Notes: generated by a model not told the origin, from the letters alone. A stretch of DNA of 64,000 bases from JAGVSR01 sp964589785 (GCA_964589785.1 CAZPUQ010000001.1:713771-777770), one strand, 5' to 3'; counted from the stretch's first letter, positions 28,901-38,448 are shown. Program-made: numbers and translations.

Positions 28901-29233
28901 GGCGTTTGACCCCGAACTGACTTCGGTTCTCGCTTCGGCCCGCCGGGCACCAGGCGACAAGGGCCGCACGCTAGCGAAGATCGATCCGGCAGCGCCGCCG
29001 CAGCTTGATGTTTGTTAGGCGTTCCTGCGGCACAGTGACGTCACGCACGACAGCAAGCGATTTTTCGGCGGTGCCCAGCACGGCCGGTCCGTCCTCCGAA
29101 ACCGCCACGAGGTTCGACACGCCAACATCCCACCCGCATGGCGTCTGGCTTGATGCAGATCAGGCAATGCCGTGTGCACGTCGTTATGGTATTGAGGCGT
29201 TCGGGAATTCTTCGGAGCACAGCGAGCGAATTC
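28901..29233. other. Divergent regulatory region of molybdoenzyme operon and second sulfatase
   Basis: The 333-bp gap lies between two divergent genes and contains an FNR/Anr-like box at 29150-29163. No gene is supported within it, apart from a longer in-frame start (29138) for the sulfatase that would lack a proper signal peptide. Confidence 0.6.
29150..29163 (+). promoter_or_regulatory. FNR/Anr-type binding site
   Basis: TTGATGCAGATCAG matches the consensus TTGAT-N4-ATCAA in nine of ten defined positions. It lies 71 bp upstream of the second sulfatase start and 250 bp upstream of the alpha-subunit start. Oxygen-controlled expression would suit a molybdoenzyme. Which of the two genes it serves is not clear from position. 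Confidence 0.6.
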
Positions 29234-30787
29234 ATGCGACTGAAAGTGATATTGGCGACCTTGTCGTTGTTGATTGTCGCGACCGTGCCTGTCCCAGCAT
29301 CGGCTGAAGACCAAAAGCCGAACATCCTCGTCATCTGGGGTGACGACGTCGGCATCACCAACATCAGCCACAACAATCGCGGGCTGATGGGGTACCGGAC
29401 TCCCAACATCGACCGGATCGCCAACGAGGGCCTGGCCTTCACCGACTACTACGGCCAGCAGTCGTGCACCGCGGGACGCGCGGCTTTCATCGGCGGCAAC
29501 AATCCCATGCGCACGGGCATGACCAAGGTCGGCATTCCAGGCGCGGTCGAGGGCTGGCAGAAATCCGACGTTACGATGGCGACGGTGCTGAAGTCGCAGG
29601 GCTACGCGACGGGACAGTTCGGCAAGAATCACCAGGGCGACCGCGACCATCATCTGCCGACGATGCATGGTTTCGACGAGTTCATGGGCAACCTCTACCA
29701 CCTCAATGCGGAGGAGGAGCCGGAGCACGAGGACTATCCCGACGACCCTGAATTTCGCAAGCAGTTCAGCCCTCGCGGCGTGCTCAAGGCCACCGCTGAC
29801 GGGAAGGGTGGGCAGACGATCGTCGATACGGGTCCGCTGACAAAGAAGCGGATGGAAACGATCGACGACGAAACCGTCGCCGCGACAAAGGAGTTCATCA
29901 CGCGTCAGGCAAAGGACGGCAAGCCCTTCTTTGCGTGGTGGAACGGCACGCGGATGCACTTTCGCACCCACGTGCGTCCCGAGCACCGGCACAAGGGCAA
30001 CGACGAATATACCGATGGCATGATCGAGCATGACGCTCACGTCGGCGAGCTTCTGAAAGTCCTCGACGACCTGGGCATCGCCAACAACACCATCGTCATG
30101 TACTCGACCGACAACGGTCCGCACTTCAATACATGGCCCGACGCCGCCAACACGCCGTTCCGTTCCGAGAAGAACTCGAACTGGGAAGGCGCCTACCGGG
30201 TGCCGGCCTTCGTGCGCTGGCCGGGCAAGTTCCAGGCGGGCGTCACGCTCAACGGCATCGTCTCGCACCAGGATTGGCTGCCGACGTTCGCCGCCGTGGC
30301 CGGCGCGCCGGATATCAAGGAGAGGCTTCGCCAGGGCGTCGATCTGAACGGCCGGACCTACAAGAACTATATTGACGGTTACAATATGCTCGACTACCTG
30401 ACCGGCAAATCGGCCGAGTCTCCGCGGCAAGCCTTCATCTATGCGAATGACGACGGCGAGATCGTCGCCGTGCGATGGAAGGATTGGAAGGCTGTCTACA
30501 AGGAGAACAGAGGGCAGGGATTTGGCGTCTGGCGTGAACCCTTTATCGACCTGCGGGTTGCGCTGCTCTTCAACTTGCGGCGTGACCCTTACGAACGCGC
30601 CCAGCATAACGCCAACGTCTACGAGGATTGGAACCTCGCGCGTCCGTTCATTCTCTACGCCACGACTGCCGTCGCGGCGGAGTATCTCGCAACGTTCAAG
30701 GACTATCCTCCGAGTCAGACACCGGGTTCGTTCAACCTCGACGCGGTGAAAAAGCTTATAGAAAAGATGTCGACGATGGAAAACTGA
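29234..30787 (+). CDS. Secreted arylsulfatase (short form)
   Basis: The 517-residue sulfatase has a signal peptide ending at PASAED (residue about 25), metal ligands D37-D38 in VIWGDDVG, and a formylglycine motif C78-T-A-G-R82 (the CxAxR variant of CxPxR). Further conserved stretches are QFGKNHQGD, VMYSTDNGPH and NWEGAYRVPAFVRWPG. It should hydrolyse sulfate esters in the periplasm after maturation. It is divergent from the molybdoenzyme operon and shares an intergenic region bearing an FNR-like box. It differs from the 840-residue sulfatase at 12.5-15.0 kb in length and active-site surroundings. The substrate is unknown. Confidence 0.93.
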   Translation: MRLKVILATLSLLIVATVPVPASAEDQKPNILVIWGDDVGITNISHNNRGLMGYRTPNIDRIANEGLAFTDYYGQQSCTAGRAAFIGGNNPMRTGMTKVGIPGAVEGWQKSDVTMATVLKSQGYATGQFGKNHQGDRDHHLPTMHGFDEFMGNLYHLNAEEEPEHEDYPDDPEFRKQFSPRGVLKATADGKGGQTIVDTGPLTKKRMETIDDETVAATKEFITRQAKDGKPFFAWWNGTRMHFRTHVRPEHRHKGNDEYTDGMIEHDAHVGELLKVLDDLGIANNTIVMYSTDNGPHFNTWPDAANTPFRSEKNSNWEGAYRVPAFVRWPGKFQAGVTLNGIVSHQDWLPTFAAVAGAPDIKERLRQGVDLNGRTYKNYIDGYNMLDYLTGKSAESPRQAFIYANDDGEIVAVRWKDWKAVYKENRGQGFGVWREPFIDLRVALLFNLRRDPYERAQHNANVYEDWNLARPFILYATTAVAAEYLATFKDYPPSQTPGSFNLDAVKKLIEKMSTMEN

Positions 30788-31078
30788 CCGGATTGCCATC
30801 TGGCGACGCCGGCCGCTTTCCTGTCCTCGCTGTGCCGTGATCGAGGTCTCGCGGCGGAGCGCCGATGCGTGGCGCAGGCGTGCGGCACGTCGGCGAGTTT
30901 ACGGCGCAGAGTTCCACGCACGCTCGAGGCTAAGCCGGCGGTCGCGGCCTCCGATGCCTGTCGCTACGTAGCTTTGCGTGGGAGCCTTGTGAGGCCGTCC
31001 GCTTCGCCGTACCCACGCCCTGAGGCGCCTCGCGCAAGGCCGACGCGGGCACCTCAGGCACGACGGAACGGGGTCGGC

Positions 31079-33841
31079 ATGAGCGCCGATGCAGACGGCG
31101 ATGGAGCGAAGCGGGAACCGGGCATGAGTGCGCCGATCCATGCGCAACACGAGGTCCGGCGGCACGCGCAAGCGATCGACGCGGTTCTGCTGAGCCTCGA
31201 TACCGGTCCAGCCGGCCTCCATCCGGAGGAGGCCGCGCGCAGGCTTCGGCGGTACGGCCGCAATGAGCTGCCGGCCGCGCCGCACCCTCATCCGCTGCTC
31301 CGCTTCCTGGCGCAGATCAACAACGCGCTCATCTACTTTCTTCTTGCCGGCGCCGTCGCCGCCGCGGTCCTCGGACACCTCGTCGATGCAACGGTCATCG
31401 TCATCGTCGTCCTCGTCAATGCGATTGTCGGCGTCATCCAGGAAGGCAAGGCCGACGACGCCATCCGGGCCATTCGCAAGATGATCTCGCCGCAGGCGCA
31501 CGTGAGGCGCGGCGGTCAGCGCGTCAGCGTACCGGCGGGCGAGCTCGTCCCCGGCGACATCGTGCTGCTGGAGGCAGGCGACCGCGTGCCGGCTGACATG
31601 CGCCTGCTGAGGGCGCGCGGCCTCCTGATCGACGAGGCCATCCTGACCGGAGAATCCGTCGCTTCGGAGAAGGACGAGGCGCCGTCACCGGCCGATGCGG
31701 CGCTGGGCGATCGCCACTCCATGGCGTACTCGGGCACGCTGGTCGCCGCGGGGCAGGGAAGCGGCGTCGTGGTGGCGACGGGCCTGCAAACGGAGATCGG
31801 GAGCATCAGCGCGCTGCTCGGCGACGTGGAGGAGCTGGCAACGCCGCTGCTGCGCCAGATCAGCCGGTTCGGGCAGCGCATCACGTGGTTCGCGCTGGTG
31901 GCGGCGGCGCTCCTGTTCGCCTTCGCGGTGCTCGTGCGCGGCTACGAATGGGATGAGGCGCTTATTGCGGTGGTTGCGCTGGCGGTCGGATTCGTGCCGG
32001 AGGGATTGCCGGCGGTCATCACCATCACGCTCGCCATCGGCGTCCAGCGCATGGCGTCGCGCAATGCCGTCATCCGCCGCCTGCCGGCCGTCGAGACGCT
32101 CGGCGCCACATCGGTGATCTGCTCGGACAAGACCGGCACGCTGACGCGCAACGAGATGACCGCGCGGCGGATCATCGTCGGGCCCGGCGAGATCCTGGTC
32201 AGCGGGTCGGGATATGCGCCGGACGGGCACCTCGCCATCCCCGACGATCAGGACGGGTACCACGCGCGCGGGGCGATGCTCTCGCTCGTGCGCGCAGGCC
32301 TCCTGTGCAACGATGCGCAGTTGCGCAAGGCCGATGCGGACTGGACCGTCAACGGCGATCCCATGGAGGGCGCGCTGGTCGCGCTCGCCATGAAGGCCGG
32401 GTTCGATCCGGTGAATATCCGCGCGGAGTGGTCGCGCCTGGACGAGATCCCCTTCGACCCCCAGCACCGCTTCATGGCCACGCTCAGCGATGCCCCCTAC
32501 GGCGGCAAGGTCATCCTGGTCAAGGGCGCGCCGGAGCGCGTGCTGGAGATGTGCACCCGCCAGGCCGACGGCGACCGCGAGGTCGAGATCGATCACCCCT
32601 ACTGGACCGAGCGCATCTCGGCGGCGGCCTCGGCGGGCGAGCGCGTCCTCGGGTTCGCCATGAAGCCGGTGCCGGACATGGTCGCACGGCTCGCGTTCGC
32701 CGACGTCGAGCACGGCCTGGTCTTCCTCGGCATCGTCGGCTTCATCGATCCCCCGCGCGAGGAGGCGGTCGCGGCGATCGAGGAGTGCCGCACGGCGGGC
32801 ATCGCAGTGAAGATGATCACCGGCGATCACGCGGCGACGGCGGCCGCCATCGGACGCCAGCTCGGTCTCGGCGAGGCTCCCCACGTCCTGACCGGCCGGG
32901 ACCTCGACGCGATGCCGGACGAGGTGCTCAGTCGGCGCGTCGACGAGACGACCGTGTTCGCGCGGACCAGCCCCGAGCACAAGCTGCGCATCGTGCGAGC
33001 CCTGCAGGCCAAGGGTGCGGTGGTGGCGATGACGGGCGACGGCGTCAACGATGCGCCGTCGCTGAAGCAGGCCGACGTCGGCATCGCCATGGGACACAAG
33101 GGCACCGAGGCGGCGAAGGAGGCGTCGCAGATCGTTCTCCTCGACGACAATTTCGCCTCTATCGTGTCCGCCGTCCACGAGGGGCGCACCGTCTACGACA
33201 ATATCCAGAAGGTGACAGCGTGGACCATTCCGACGAACGGCGGCGAGGCCCTGACGGTGATCGCCGCCATCCTCGCCGGCTTCACCATGCCGATGACGCC
33301 GGCGCAGATCCTCTGGATCAACCTCGTCCTGACTGTCACGCTGGGGCTCGTCCTCGCCTTCGAGCCGCCCGAGCCGAACGTCATGCGGCGCCCGCCGCGT
33401 CCGGCAGATGCGGGTCTGCTCTCGCCGTTCCTGGTCTGGCGCGTCGCGTTCGTGTCGCTCGTGTTTCTGGCCGGGGCCCTGTCCGTGTTCTTCTATGCGC
33501 TCGCCAGCGGGCTCGATGTGGACACCGCGCGAACGATGGTGGTCAACACGATCGTCGTGCTGGAGATCTTCTACCTCTTCAACGTGCGCTTCCTGCACAT
33601 GACCTCGTTCACGTGGCAGGGCGCCATGGGGACGCCGCCGGTGCTTGCCGCCCTGGCGGTGGTGGTGGCGGCGCAGTTCGCCTTCACCTACCTTCCCGTC
33701 ATGCAGCAGCTCTTCGCGACGCGGCCCGTCAGCATTGCGAACGGTCTCCTGATCGTCGGTGTCGGCGTCGTCGCCATGCTCCTCTTCGAGGCGGAGAAGC
33801 ATGTCATGCGGCGGCTCGGCGTCTTGAAGACGTACGCATGA
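31079..33841 (+). CDS. P-type cation-transporting ATPase (type II-like)
   Basis: The 920-residue pump has the N-terminal cation-ATPase domain, the phosphorylated aspartate D350 in CSDKTGTLT, the PEGLP motif of TM4 (residues 307-311), the hinge TGDGVNDAPSLKQADVGIAMG, and a six-helix C-terminal region. PEGLP puts it among Ca2+, Na+/K+ or H+-type pumps rather than heavy-metal P1B pumps. The TM6 stretch NLVLTVTLGLVLAFEPPE differs from the NLVTDGLPA of typical calcium pumps, so the ion is uncertain. The start could also be 31124. A double universal stress protein gene follows 59 bp downstream, a frequent pairing. Confidence 0.92.
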   Translation: MSADADGDGAKREPGMSAPIHAQHEVRRHAQAIDAVLLSLDTGPAGLHPEEAARRLRRYGRNELPAAPHPHPLLRFLAQINNALIYFLLAGAVAAAVLGHLVDATVIVIVVLVNAIVGVIQEGKADDAIRAIRKMISPQAHVRRGGQRVSVPAGELVPGDIVLLEAGDRVPADMRLLRARGLLIDEAILTGESVASEKDEAPSPADAALGDRHSMAYSGTLVAAGQGSGVVVATGLQTEIGSISALLGDVEELATPLLRQISRFGQRITWFALVAAALLFAFAVLVRGYEWDEALIAVVALAVGFVPEGLPAVITITLAIGVQRMASRNAVIRRLPAVETLGATSVICSDKTGTLTRNEMTARRIIVGPGEILVSGSGYAPDGHLAIPDDQDGYHARGAMLSLVRAGLLCNDAQLRKADADWTVNGDPMEGALVALAMKAGFDPVNIRAEWSRLDEIPFDPQHRFMATLSDAPYGGKVILVKGAPERVLEMCTRQADGDREVEIDHPYWTERISAAASAGERVLGFAMKPVPDMVARLAFADVEHGLVFLGIVGFIDPPREEAVAAIEECRTAGIAVKMITGDHAATAAAIGRQLGLGEAPHVLTGRDLDAMPDEVLSRRVDETTVFARTSPEHKLRIVRALQAKGAVVAMTGDGVNDAPSLKQADVGIAMGHKGTEAAKEASQIVLLDDNFASIVSAVHEGRTVYDNIQKVTAWTIPTNGGEALTVIAAILAGFTMPMTPAQILWINLVLTVTLGLVLAFEPPEPNVMRRPPRPADAGLLSPFLVWRVAFVSLVFLAGALSVFFYALASGLDVDTARTMVVNTIVVLEIFYLFNVRFLHMTSFTWQGAMGTPPVLAALAVVVAAQFAFTYLPVMQQLFATRPVSIANGLLIVGVGVVAMLLFEAEKHVMRRLGVLKTYA

Positions 33842-33900
33842 CGACAGCCTTGAGGCGCCAAACCGCGGCAGAAGACGACCGTCGAACAAGGGAGAGCACC

Positions 33901-34764
33901 ATGAAACACATTCTGGCGACGAGCGATCTCTCCGCGCGGTCCGACCGGGCGATCGAACGGGCGGCAATGCTCGCGGCCGCGCACCGCGCCCGTCTCACCG
34001 TGCTCCATGTCGTCGATGAGGAGCTGCCGGCCGCAGTCGCCGACCGCCAGCGCGAGGAGGCGGAGCAGATCCTCAGCCGCTTCGTCGCTGGCCTCGGTCC
34101 GACGAGGGACATCTATGCCAAGGTCGAGGTCGTCGCCGGCGCGCATTACCAGAGCATCATAGACCGGGCCGAGCTGCTCGATGCCGACCTCATCGTGATG
34201 GGCGAGCACCGCAGGGACGTCCTGCTGGACCTGTTCCGCGGCAGTACGGGGGAGCGCATCATCCGCTTCGGCACGCGGCCGGTTCTCGTGGTCAAGACCC
34301 GGCCGTCGCATCCGTATGTGCGCATGATCGCGGCCGTCGATTTCTCGCCGCCCGCGCGCAAGGCGGTCGACGTTGCACTCGCGATGGCGCCGGAGACCGA
34401 GATCTATCTGGTCCACGCCTACGACATCCCGTTCCGGGGGCTGCTGACGGGCGGCAAATCGATGGACGAGCTGACGAAGAAGCACCAGCTCCAGTTCCAG
34501 GACATGGTCGATTGCCAGATGCGTGACTTCATTGCCGCCCTGTCGCAGAGCGATCGGGCCGGCGCCGATCTGTCGCGTCAGGTGATCGCTCGCGAAGGCA
34601 TGCCGGAAGAGGTCATCCTGGCCGTGGCGGAGGAGATGCGCTGCGACCTCGTGGTGATCGGCACGCACGGCCGCTCGGGCCTCGCACGGGCTTTGCTCGG
34701 CAGCGTCACGGAAACGGTGCTCGCGCGCACCTCCTGCGACGTCCTGGCGGTCAGGGGATGGTGA
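33901..34764 (+). CDS. Universal stress protein with two UspA domains
   Basis: The 287-residue protein repeats the UspA fold: residues 1-140 (MKHILATSDLSARSDRAIERAA, ending RPVLVVKTRP) and 145-287 (MIAAVDFSPPARKAVDVAL, with VVIGTHGRSGLARALLGSVTETVLARTSCDVLAV). The second half keeps the G-x2-G-x9-G(S/T) ATP-loop; the first has GEHRRDVLLDLFRGSTGERI, a weaker version. It probably works as a stress survival factor, and the linkage to the P-type ATPase gene suggests co-expression under energy or ion stress. Confidence 0.92.
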   Translation: MKHILATSDLSARSDRAIERAAMLAAAHRARLTVLHVVDEELPAAVADRQREEAEQILSRFVAGLGPTRDIYAKVEVVAGAHYQSIIDRAELLDADLIVMGEHRRDVLLDLFRGSTGERIIRFGTRPVLVVKTRPSHPYVRMIAAVDFSPPARKAVDVALAMAPETEIYLVHAYDIPFRGLLTGGKSMDELTKKHQLQFQDMVDCQMRDFIAALSQSDRAGADLSRQVIAREGMPEEVILAVAEEMRCDLVVIGTHGRSGLARALLGSVTETVLARTSCDVLAVRGW

Positions 34765-34815
34765 GGCGGTCGCCAGTGCGTCGCAGCCGGCGCCGGTCCC
34801 GCCGGCAGGTCGTCC

Positions 34816-35031
34816 TCACTTGGTCAGGATCAGCTTGCCCTTGGCGGTGATGCGCAGCACGTAGTGCTCTCCGGCATGCTCGAGGATGATCTGGCGCTCG
34901 TTCGGCATCAGGTCGCTGACGCGGATGCGCCGAGGCCCCGGCGCCTGAGCGCCGCCCCCCTCGGCCTCCCCGCCCGGGTCTGCCGGATCGTCCGGATCAC
35001 ATGGCGCCGTATCCGACAGCCTCGTGATCAT
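34816..35031 (-). CDS. hemP: Hemin uptake protein HemP
   Basis: The 71-residue product ends RRIRVSDLMPNERQIILEHAGEHYVLRITAKGKLILTK, the HemP signature (R-I-S-L, H-x-G-x-Y-LR, GKLILTK). HemP-type proteins are encoded with haem-uptake genes and have been linked to control of the haem receptor. ATG 35031 has a GGAG site 7 bp upstream; the in-frame ATG at 35112 does not. It lies near, but not in, the hmuVUT unit. The N-terminal half is acidic and Gly/Pro rich. Confidence 0.85.
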   Translation of the reverse strand: MITRLSDTAPCDPDDPADPGGEAEGGGAQAPGPRRIRVSDLMPNERQIILEHAGEHYVLRITAKGKLILTK

Positions 35032-35192
35032 GCCCGGTCTCCGGAGCATTCCGGAGGCGGCATGCCGGGGGTGGCCCGGTTCTCGTCTCGACATGTCACG
35101 ATCATTCCCCATTTGCGAGGGTCAAGGCCCCGCAATCGGTTCGCTTGCAAGAGGCTAGAGGTCGTTGATGCTCGCTCAGGCCGCACGCCGGC

Positions 35193-35720
35193 CTACAGCA
35201 GCAGGCCGGGATGCCCGTGCGCATAGCGGACCACATGCTCTACGGACTTCTCGGACAGATGCTGGTCGGCCGCCTTGAGGCGATCGGCGACCGCGCTGGA
35301 GAGCCGGGCGACGTCGTCGCGCGGCTCGCAGTCCAGAAGCGTCATGGCGCACGCCTGCAATGCGGGACAGGCCTTGTGCTGGTAGGCGGCGATGAGCGCG
35401 ATGGCGACGCATTCGTCGCGGCAGAAGCGCGGGCTGTCCGGGGCAAGCACCTCCAGATTGCGCCGCGACCGCTCGGCCAGAACGCGCACCCATTGCGAGA
35501 AGTCGCTGCACACGTCCCGCGCCTTCTCGATGCCGAGGATGTCGCAGGAGAGCTGGAAGGCGCGCTCCCACAGCGAGAGGTCGCCTGTGCGCAATCCGGT
35601 GAGCCAGTACCTGAAGCCGTTGCCGACGAAGAGCTCGGCGCGGCCATGGACGAGATGTCGAGGCTGTCTGCCGACCGGGCGACGCGGGATGGCAATCCCC
35701 GCACGCAGTACTTGTCTCAT
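35193..35720 (-). CDS. Hypothetical protein in the haem locus
   Basis: I do not recognise this 175-residue protein. The N-terminal 30 residues are basic; the rest is helical with five cysteines (SCDILGI, DVCSDFS, RFCRDECVA, HKACPALQACAM, DCEPRDD), unusual for a cytoplasmic protein of this size. There is no clear signal peptide or membrane helix. It lies between hemP and an Rrf2-type regulator, all on the minus strand, so an iron- or haem-related role is possible but is inference. The start at 35720 is the family-neutral choice; 35747 is possible. Confidence 0.5.
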   Translation of the reverse strand: MRQVLRAGIAIPRRPVGRQPRHLVHGRAELFVGNGFRYWLTGLRTGDLSLWERAFQLSCDILGIEKARDVCSDFSQWVRVLAERSRRNLEVLAPDSPRFCRDECVAIALIAAYQHKACPALQACAMTLLDCEPRDDVARLSSAVADRLKAADQHLSEKSVEHVVRYAHGHPGLLL

Positions 35721-35862
35721 GTGACGTCTCCAATTGGTGGGGTTCAAGGCCCCAAAATCGGATGCAAGCTTCCTTGAGCCATGGCGTCACAAAACTATCG
35801 AACCGGCGCTCATGTCAATAAGACAAGAGCCCCAGTGCAAGCTTTATATCCGTGGGTGGCAA

Positions 35863-36387
35863 CTACTTTGGAACGCCTCTAGCTTTCGAGCGCGACGGCG
35901 GCTCGGAGCGGACGAAATCCGCAAGCGTTGCGGCCTTGCGCCGGGAGGTCCTGTTCTTCGAGCGCTCGGCCGGTGCGAGCCCCGCCAGTCCCGTGCCGCG
36001 CTTGTTGCGCACCATGTCGGCGAGCGTGTGTTGATTGAGGACCGAGACGAAGGCCTCGAGCGCGTTGTCGAAGAGGCCGGTGAAGTCCCCGCTTCCCGAC
36101 TTCGACGACCGGCGCGTCTGATCCTCGGTCGTCAGGCGCTCCATGGCGAGGACGACGTCGCCGATGCGAATGTCCTCGGGCCCCCGCGCGAGCATCATCC
36201 CGCCCTGGGGACCGCGGACCGACTTGATGAACCCCCCACGCGACAGAAGATGGACGATCTTGGAGGTGTTCTGCTCGGTCAGACCAAGCTGCTTGGCGAC
36301 CGCGGCGCCCTTGACGAGCGTGTCGCCCGAGCGCGCGGCAGCAATCAGGATCTGCAGTGAATTGTGGGTCGTCTTGCTGATGCGCAT
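35863..36387 (-). CDS. Rrf2-family transcriptional regulator lacking Fe-S cysteines
   Basis: The 174-residue protein has the Rrf2 winged helix: MRISKTTHNSLQILIAAAR, then AVAKQLGLTEQNTSKIVHLLSRGGFIKSVRGPQGGMMLARGPEDIRIGDVVLAMERL. RirA, NsrR and IscR bind an iron-sulfur cluster through three cysteines after this region; here the equivalent stretch (TTEDQTRRSSKSGSGDF) has none, and the whole protein appears cysteine-free. It may act without a cluster or sense something else. The basic C-terminal tail (residues 130-174) is an extension. It lies upstream of the hmu genes on the minus strand, and regulation of the locus is inferred. Confidence 0.85.
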   Translation of the reverse strand: MRISKTTHNSLQILIAAARSGDTLVKGAAVAKQLGLTEQNTSKIVHLLSRGGFIKSVRGPQGGMMLARGPEDIRIGDVVLAMERLTTEDQTRRSSKSGSGDFTGLFDNALEAFVSVLNQHTLADMVRNKRGTGLAGLAPAERSKNRTSRRKAATLADFVRSEPPSRSKARGVPK

Positions 36388-36509
36388 GGGCGGGCCGGAG
36401 CGGAATCGTATTTGGGCCAATTGTTGCAGGTGTACCACGCCGCGGCGGCTGGGGCGAGCGGTCCCATGGGCTGGCGGGGAGGGGACCTATCGGCCTAGCC
36501 AGGCGAGGA

Positions 36510-37361
36510 TCAGCGGCCCGTCCGCTCTCCGGGTGCGGCGTCCGGGCGCATCCGCCGGGTGACGGGGAGCGTGAAGGGGATGGAGTCCGGCGGCAGGGCA
36601 TTGGCGTCGACGCGGCAGCCATAGCCCTCGGTGAGCACGGCGCTCGCCACGACCGCGGATGGCCGGCCGCTGGCGAGCAGGCGTCCGTCCTTCATCATGA
36701 CGAGCCGGTCGCAGTAGGCGGCGGCCAGGTTCACGTCGTGGAGGACCGCGAGCACGGCAGCACCTCCCTCCGCGAGCTGGCGGATCTTGTCGAGGACGAG
36801 GCGCTGGTGCGCCAAGTCGAGGCTCGATGTCGGCTCGTCGAGGAGCAGGAGCGGCGGCGCATCCCGCAAGGCGCCGGCGGTTGCGAGCTGGCACAGGGCG
36901 CGCGCGATGTGCACCCTTTGCCGCTCGCCGCCCGACAGCCGCAGATAGGAGCGATCGGCGAGGTGAACGAGGCCCATGGCCGCCATCGCGTCCGCAGCGG
37001 CGGCATCGAGATCGGGCCGCGGGATCGCGAACCCCGGCACGGACGCGCCCAGCGTGACGACCTCGCGCGCCGTGAACGGGAAGCTGAGCTCGGAGGACTG
37101 CGCGACGACCGCCCGCCGCACGGAGAGCTCGGCCGGCGTCAGGCCGCGCACCTCGCGCTGGTTGAGACAAATCGTGCCGGCATGGGAGCGGATCTCGCCG
37201 GAGGCGGCCTTGAGAAAGGTCGACTTGCCGGCGCCGTTGGCGCCGAGGAGCCCGACGATCTCGCCGGTTGCCACGGTCAGGCTCATGTCCTCGACAAGCC
37301 GTACGTGGCCCGCCGTGACGGTCACGCGCTCCGCCTCGAGCACGGCTTGCGGATCAGACAT
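36510..37361 (-). CDS. hmuV: Haem ABC transporter ATPase HmuV
   Basis: The 283-residue ATPase has Walker A GANGAGKST, ABC signature LSGGERQR and Walker B LLLLDEPTSSLD, with the switch histidine in VLHDVNLAAAYCD. It should power haem import through HmuU. It overlaps the hmuU gene by 8 bp on the same strand, so the two are co-translated. Transcription order is hmuT-hmuU-hmuV. Similar ATPases serve siderophore or B12 import, but the neighbouring receptor, HutX and HemP favour haem. Confidence 0.93.
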   Translation of the reverse strand: MSDPQAVLEAERVTVTAGHVRLVEDMSLTVATGEIVGLLGANGAGKSTFLKAASGEIRSHAGTICLNQREVRGLTPAELSVRRAVVAQSSELSFPFTAREVVTLGASVPGFAIPRPDLDAAAADAMAAMGLVHLADRSYLRLSGGERQRVHIARALCQLATAGALRDAPPLLLLDEPTSSLDLAHQRLVLDKIRQLAEGGAAVLAVLHDVNLAAAYCDRLVMMKDGRLLASGRPSAVVASAVLTEGYGCRVDANALPPDSIPFTLPVTRRMRPDAAPGERTGR

Positions 37362-38445
37362 GGACCTGGCGCCTCAGGATGAGATGCAGGAAGAACGGCG
37401 CCCCGATGAGCGCCATCACGATCCCGACGGGCAGCTCGGCGGGCGCGAGGGCGACCCGGGCGATGACATCGCCGAGCACGGTCACGATGGCGCCGAGAAG
37501 AGCGCTGGCGGGCAACAGCGTCGTGTGGTCGGGCCCCGCGATCAGCCGCACGATGTGCGGCACGACGATGCCGACGAAGCCGATGATGCCGGCGACCGCG
37601 ACGGCGGAGCCGACGAGGGCCGCCGTCGCAAAGACGATGACATATTTGATGCGCCGCGTGTCGATGCCGAGGTGGAAGGCCTCCGCCTCGCCGAGCAGCA
37701 GCCCGTTCAATCCGCGCACGACGCGCCGCAGGAGAAGAAGCGCCAGGACGGCAAAGGGCGCCACGCCCAGGACCTTCTGCCAGCTTGCGCCGGCGAAGCT
37801 GCCGAGCGTCCACAGCGTCAGGTCGCGCAGCGCGCGGTCGTCGCTCACGTAGGCGGCAAGGCCCATCAGCGCCTGGGCGAGCGCGCCGATCGCAATTCCG
37901 GCGAGCAGCAGGCCAGCCGTGGAGAGCTGCCGCGTCCCGCCCGACAGGGCAACGAGCAGCGAGGTCACGAGGAGGCCTCCGAAGAATGCAGCGATGGGGA
38001 GAGCATGGGTGCCGAGAAGCGCCAGGAGGGGGCTTGCGAACCCGCTGCCGAAGGCGATCACGGTCACGGCGGCCAAGGCGGCGCCCGAGGACACGCCGAC
38101 GAGCCCCGGATCGGCAAGCGGGTTGCGGAACATGCCCTGCATCATGGCACCGGCAACCGACAACGCGCCGCCGACGAACATGGCTAGCAGGGTCCGCGGC
38201 AGGCGGATGTCGAACAGCACAAGAGCCGCGTGCGCGTCGCCGCCCTCCGCTGTGCCGGCGAGCGCCGCGAGGGCTGCCGGGAGCACATCGAGCGAGATGC
38301 CGGTCGCGCCGACGGAGAGCGATAGCACCGCAGTTGCCAGGAGCCCTCCCGCCAGGAGCGCCAGGAACAACGCCGCCGACGGTCGGGCCTCACGGCATGC
38401 CGGCCCCTGAAGCAGAGGACGCTCGGCGGCTTCGATGTCTGCCAT
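37354..38445 (-). CDS. hmuU: Haem ABC transporter permease HmuU (FecCD family)
   Basis: The 363-residue permease has the about ten-helix layout of the FecCD family, with typical stretches RLPRTLLAMFVGGALSVAGAMMQGMFRNPLADPGLVGVSSGAALAAV, and GIIGFVGIVVPHIVRLIAGPDHTTLLPASALLGA near the C-terminus. It begins 3 bp after the hmuT stop and overlaps hmuV. It would move haem from HmuT across the inner membrane. Confidence 0.93.
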   Translation of the reverse strand: MADIEAAERPLLQGPACREARPSAALFLALLAGGLLATAVLSLSVGATGISLDVLPAALAALAGTAEGGDAHAALVLFDIRLPRTLLAMFVGGALSVAGAMMQGMFRNPLADPGLVGVSSGAALAAVTVIAFGSGFASPLLALLGTHALPIAAFFGGLLVTSLLVALSGGTRQLSTAGLLLAGIAIGALAQALMGLAAYVSDDRALRDLTLWTLGSFAGASWQKVLGVAPFAVLALLLLRRVVRGLNGLLLGEAEAFHLGIDTRRIKYVIVFATAALVGSAVAVAGIIGFVGIVVPHIVRLIAGPDHTTLLPASALLGAIVTVLGDVIARVALAPAELPVGIVMALIGAPFFLHLILRRQVHV

Positions 38446-38448
38446 CGG

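Noticed and set aside
28901..28969. Longer N-terminus for the molybdoenzyme alpha subunit
   Set aside because: Starting at 28969 would put 23 residues before the Tat motif; ATG at 28900 gives a normal Tat signal position.
29005..29018. Second FNR-like site TTGATGTTTGTTAG
   Set aside because: The right half matches ATCAA in only two of five positions.
31685..33967. 760-residue open frame opposite the P-type ATPase
   Set aside because: Arg/His/Asp-rich composition and no recognisable domain; shadow of the ATPase gene.
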